A stretch of DNA of 64,000 nt from Rhodospirillaceae bacterium (GTDB taxonomy: Bacteria > Pseudomonadota > Alphaproteobacteria > GCA-2731375). Both the position numbers and the translations under genes were made by a program. Within the stretch, counting starts at the first letter, position 1. Every line of letters starts with the position of its first letter. The DNA lies in assembly GCA_018701215.1 (NCBI GenBank), contig JABIWH010000022.1, forward strand, positions 1-64,000. Reading direction: 5' to 3'. This document shows, one piece after another, positions 61,452 to 64,000 of the stretch. A model generated the notes under the pieces. That model worked only from the letters and a program-made list of their open reading frames with translations. It ran no database searches and was not told where the DNA came from.

Positions 61452-62319
61452 TGATGGAAAGGGCGGTTGCCTCGAACGCCGGCGCGGCTATGCCCCAGCG
61501 GCTTTGCTCGAGCGTCATTTCCAGGCTCGTATAACGGGGCCTGGCGGCGGCGGGTATATCGGCGGTCTGGCAGGAGCCGGGCTGGATCAAGGCGGGGTCA
61601 TAGCCGGATTCCATCGCCAGAATGCGCGCCAGATCCACGTACGAACGATCTTCGCCGCCGGTACAATGATAAATGCCGCCGGCGCATTCCTCAGCGATAT
61701 GCGTGGTGACTTCCGCCACCAGTTCGACCGGCACCGGCGCCAAATACAGATCATGGAACGGCGTTATGGCCTGGCCCGCCGCAAGGTCTTTGGCCCAGTC
61801 CTGCAATAGCTCCAAACTCGGCTCCACCACCTTGCTCAGGCGCAATACGGCACCTTGTTCGCCCAGGGCCAGTACGCCGGCCTCGGCGGCGGCTTTTTGG
61901 CGGCCGTATTCACAGGCCGGACCGGGTGTGTCGGTGCGCGCACGCAAGGGCACCGTGCCGTCAAATGCCTTGTCCGATGATAGCAACAGAATATGCGCGC
62001 CCTGCCCGGCCATGTATTCAGCCACCGCTAGGGTACCATCAACATTGATCCGGCGTGTTGCAACGGGGTCTTTTTCGCACGCGCCAATGCGGGCGACGGC
62101 GGCGGCAAGAATGACCACATCGGCGGCGGGAAGGTCCAGACGCGGCGACGCCAGATCCAAAAAAGGATGATTGTCATCGACCTGATCCTGGCGTCGGGTG
62201 GTGGCCTGCACCTGCCAGCCCAGCGCCTTGAAATGATCCGCCAAGGCGGCGCCGATCATACTGTCGCCGCCGACAATGAGAAGTTTACCTAGGAGACGTT
62301 TAACTGGGCCGTTTGCCAC
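61438..62319 (-). CDS. RmlD-like extended SDR (dTDP-4-dehydrorhamnose reductase family)
   Basis: 293 residues from a GTG at 62319, with an ATG at 62379 as alternative; either start overlaps the upstream methyltransferase stop at 62300. The nucleotide motif IVGGDSMIGAALADHF is near the N-terminus. The SSDKAFDG and YGRQKAAAEAGVL active-site pattern (YxxxK) resembles RmlD-type sugar reductases. The neighbours (two methyltransferases and an LIC12192-family gene) suggest surface-carbohydrate synthesis. Confidence 0.78.
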   Translation of the reverse strand: MANGPVKRLLGKLLIVGGDSMIGAALADHFKALGWQVQATTRRQDQVDDNHPFLDLASPRLDLPAADVVILAAAVARIGACEKDPVATRRINVDGTLAVAEYMAGQGAHILLLSSDKAFDGTVPLRARTDTPGPACEYGRQKAAAEAGVLALGEQGAVLRLSKVVEPSLELLQDWAKDLAAGQAITPFHDLYLAPVPVELVAEVTTHIAEECAGGIYHCTGGEDRSYVDLARILAMESGYDPALIQPGSCQTADIPAAARPRYTSLEMTLEQSRWGIAAPAFEATALSIIKRK

Positions 62320-62977
62320 AACAAAGCGCCAGGTAATAATGGGCCATGGGCCAGAACCCTGTATGCACCACCTCGTCATTCATTGAAAAGACGAAGACGT
62401 TTTCAAAAAAGCCCTCCATCAGGGCCTTGAAGTCACCGCCGTGCTTGCAATTAATATGACCGATCTTGCTTTGCGGCGAAGCATGTTCCTGGCTATCCAG
62501 GGACGGCATGCCGACGATCAGAACCCCATCGCTGTTCAGGGACATGATGATATTGCGCAGGAAAGTCTCTTCCTGCGTTTGGGGAATATGCTCCAACACA
62601 TCCAAACTGTAGGCGGCATCGAAAATACCCGGATAGGGCCCCGACAGCATATCGTGCACGGCAGGGGTCAGGGGCCAATCGGGATGCATGCGCCGCTCGA
62701 TATCAGCGATGAAGACCGGATCGATATCCAGCACCGTCAGTTCGCCGGTTTCCTGCTGTACCACGCGGGAGCCGAAGGCATCGCCACAGCCGACCTCGAC
62801 CAACCGGCGCTTGCCCGACAGCATCTTAGCGACGAATTTGTAGCGCGAGAGCAGGATCGCCAAACGACGCGGATCGTCACGCCAGACCTGATTGGTCATC
62901 ACGCCGAGGCTGTCCACACCGGATTCCTCGGCTGCCCGGAGGCAATCCTCGTATTGCGCTTCCTTGGTCCGTGCCAT
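62300..62977 (-). CDS. Class I SAM-dependent methyltransferase
   Basis: 225 residues from the ATG at 62977 (a TTG at 62998 is less likely). Motif I is LVEVGCGDAFGSRVV, the acidic motif is VLDIDP, and motif IV is YSLDVLEHI. It carries a UbiE/UbiG-type fold. Substrate unknown; in this neighbourhood a sugar or lipid-linked carbohydrate is plausible. It overlaps the RmlD-like gene by 20 bp and is 30 bp downstream of another methyltransferase. Confidence 0.85.
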   Translation of the reverse strand: MARTKEAQYEDCLRAAEESGVDSLGVMTNQVWRDDPRRLAILLSRYKFVAKMLSGKRRLVEVGCGDAFGSRVVQQETGELTVLDIDPVFIADIERRMHPDWPLTPAVHDMLSGPYPGIFDAAYSLDVLEHIPQTQEETFLRNIIMSLNSDGVLIVGMPSLDSQEHASPQSKIGHINCKHGGDFKALMEGFFENVFVFSMNDEVVHTGFWPMAHYYLALCCGKRPS

Positions 62978-63006
62978 TGTATTTGCGGTCTCTACCAAAA
63001 TTTCAC

Positions 63007-63669
63007 CTATTCAAACGTGATGTAGCCGTAATCGCCGTCGTAACCGGTTTGCTGGAAAACAAATTCCCATTCCGCCGGCATCATGAAAGCCCGGCATGTG
63101 AGTTGCCAATAAAGCAGGTTGGCTTTTTCCCGTTCGTTACGGTAGCTCTCGATCGTAATGTGTTTCGGCCCCTTGCCGACCCGCTGCATTTCCTGCAATG
63201 AGGGATAAAGTTCGAAGTTAAAAAGATTGTGAAAGGTATTGATTGAATACACAAAGTCAAATTCATCGTCACCATAAGGAAGATCCACGCAATTGCCCAC
63301 CCGCAGGTGCGCACGGACCTCGTCCTTGGCGTTCTCGATACCGTAGGCGGAGATATCGATACCACTGACCTGGGCGCCTTCCAGAGCCTGGGTGAATTCA
63401 TAGAGCAGGAAACCCTTGCCGCAGCCAATGTCGAGGATCTTGGCGCCTGGCTTCAAGTCATAGTGGGCCACCATGGCGTCAGCCACTTTGCGCCAGCGGC
63501 CGTCGTAATAGTAACCGCCAAAGCCATAGCGGCGGTCGCCATCCCAATAATCCTTGCCGAATTGTCCGGCAATTTCCGCGCATTCGGCCTTGTCATGCTC
63601 CACCACACGCTGGACATAGTCCCGCGCGGTGGCTTTGTGCACGATGCCGACGAAATCAACGAATGCCAT
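63007..63669 (-). CDS. Class I SAM-dependent methyltransferase
   Basis: 220 residues. SAM motif I is ILDIGCGKGFLLYEF, motif II is VSGIDIS and the FDFVYSINTFHNL segment is motif IV-like. An N-terminal 70-residue region with FGGYYYDGRWRKVADAMVAHY precedes the fold. It starts 3 bp after the stop of the LIC12192-family gene, so the two are coupled. Its target is probably a carbohydrate or intermediate of the same cluster. Confidence 0.85.
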   Translation of the reverse strand: MAFVDFVGIVHKATARDYVQRVVEHDKAECAEIAGQFGKDYWDGDRRYGFGGYYYDGRWRKVADAMVAHYDLKPGAKILDIGCGKGFLLYEFTQALEGAQVSGIDISAYGIENAKDEVRAHLRVGNCVDLPYGDDEFDFVYSINTFHNLFNFELYPSLQEMQRVGKGPKHITIESYRNEREKANLLYWQLTCRAFMMPAEWEFVFQQTGYDGDYGYITFE

Positions 63670-63671
63670 GT

Positions 63672-64000
63672 CTATTGTACCTGTGGGGATGTTGCGGCGT
63701 ATTGTTCGACCATGAAAATGTCCTCCAGGCGGGCGGCATCCACCGGGTTTCGAATGGCCATGTTTTCCAGGGCGCCGTGCAGATCCGCGCCGGCTTCGAA
63801 TATACGCCGGTAGAGGTCATGACGCCGTTCCGCCCGGGCCGGAAGCATAAAGAGGGAAAAGCAGATCACGCCTTCGACGCGCTGCAACTCCCCCAGCACC
63901 GTTTCGAGGTTCATATAGCAGGCATCCATGGCGTATTCCGTGGCGGAGAGCAGATAATGCAGGCCATTACGCTGGGCATAGTCGCGTACCACCAGGTTCT
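63672..64000 (-). CDS. LIC12192-family sporadic carbohydrate-cluster protein (5' truncated by window)
   Basis: At least 109 residues, cut at the window edge; the first codons visible read xNLVVRDYAQRNGLHYLLSATEY, which matches the family pattern I recall. The following MDACYMNLETVLGEL, GVICFSLFMLP and ALENMAIRNPVDAARLEDI segments also fit. The family is found sporadically in surface carbohydrate clusters of unrelated bacteria and its reaction is unknown. The true start lies beyond 64000. Confidence 0.75.
   Translation of the reverse strand, partial: NLVVRDYAQRNGLHYLLSATEYAMDACYMNLETVLGELQRVEGVICFSLFMLPARAERRHDLYRRIFEAGADLHGALENMAIRNPVDAARLEDIFMVEQYAATSPQVQ

Noticed and set aside
1..64000. 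tRNA, rRNA, CRISPR arrays, prophage or insertion sequences
   Set aside because: No T-loop/acceptor pairs, spaced direct repeats, transposase, integrase or phage structural genes could be found by reading both strands.

Overview
The window looks like a chromosomal segment of an alphaproteobacterium, most likely from a Rhodospirillales-like marine or soil lineage (inference). The evidence is a GC-rich coding bias, the yajC-secD-secF-Mth938 order, a serS-surE-pcm-nlpD block next to a DUF815 ATPase, a small SdhE, and a promoter of the alphaproteobacterial type (CTTGAC-N17-CTATAT). Coding density is high. I see no rRNA, tRNA, CRISPR array, prophage or complete insertion sequence.

Layout. 0-11 kb is a conserved housekeeping block on the minus strand: serS, surE, pcm, an inserted LLM flavin oxidoreductase, an NlpD-like LytM lipoprotein, a plus-strand DUF815 ATPase, ridA-like, yajC, secD, secF, a Mth938-like protein and an EamA transporter. 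11-19.5 kb is catabolic: an FAD amine/amino-acid oxidase, an FkbM-type methyltransferase, the hydantoinase/oxoprolinase pair hyuA-hyuB, a crotonase and an SDR. 19.5-25 kb holds a single-domain response regulator and the prkA-yeaH-spoVR stress operon. An AT-rich 483-bp control region follows, then a 1420-residue double-ASKHA CoA-dehydratase activase fusion. 29.6-38.7 kb is an accessory metabolic region: LLM oxidoreductase, crotonase, GST, an N,N-dimethylformamidase large-subunit homologue, an alpha/beta hydrolase, a GFA protein, the E1-alpha/E1-beta pair of a 2-oxoacid dehydrogenase, MaoC and a nitroreductase. 38.7-49.3 kb holds a Hen1-like RNA methyltransferase, a DAO oxidase, a hydrolase, a PLP aldolase/dehydratase, the DAHP synthase with a ribosome-mediated attenuator, an SDR, a PopA-like GGDEF protein, a small membrane protein, a TonB-like/Sel1/ankyrin chimera and a FrnE-like DsbA. 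49.3-57 kb is mfd, sdhE, recG, two small exported proteins and an exported AlgH. 57-61.5 kb holds an SDR, an HCCA-isomerase-like protein, a degenerate amidohydrolase, queC under a probable preQ1-I riboswitch and a degenerate M24 protein. The last 2.5 kb is the edge of a surface-carbohydrate cluster (RmlD-like reductase, two methyltransferases, an LIC12192-family protein cut by the window end).

Most notable. Upstream of the DAHP synthase lies an unannotated 27-codon leader peptide with the run YYFWYFAY. It sits under an 11-of-12 consensus promoter that would start transcription at or very near its ATG, and is followed by mutually exclusive pairings (1:2, 2:3, 3:4) ending in a perfect 10-bp terminator. 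This is a complete aromatic-amino-acid attenuator resembling rhizobial trpL. Other points of interest are the stand-alone Hen1-type methyltransferase, the TonB-like/Sel1/ankyrin fusion, a c-di-GMP-receptor-like GGDEF protein, two enzymes that have lost all their usual metal ligands, and the single-chain double activase.
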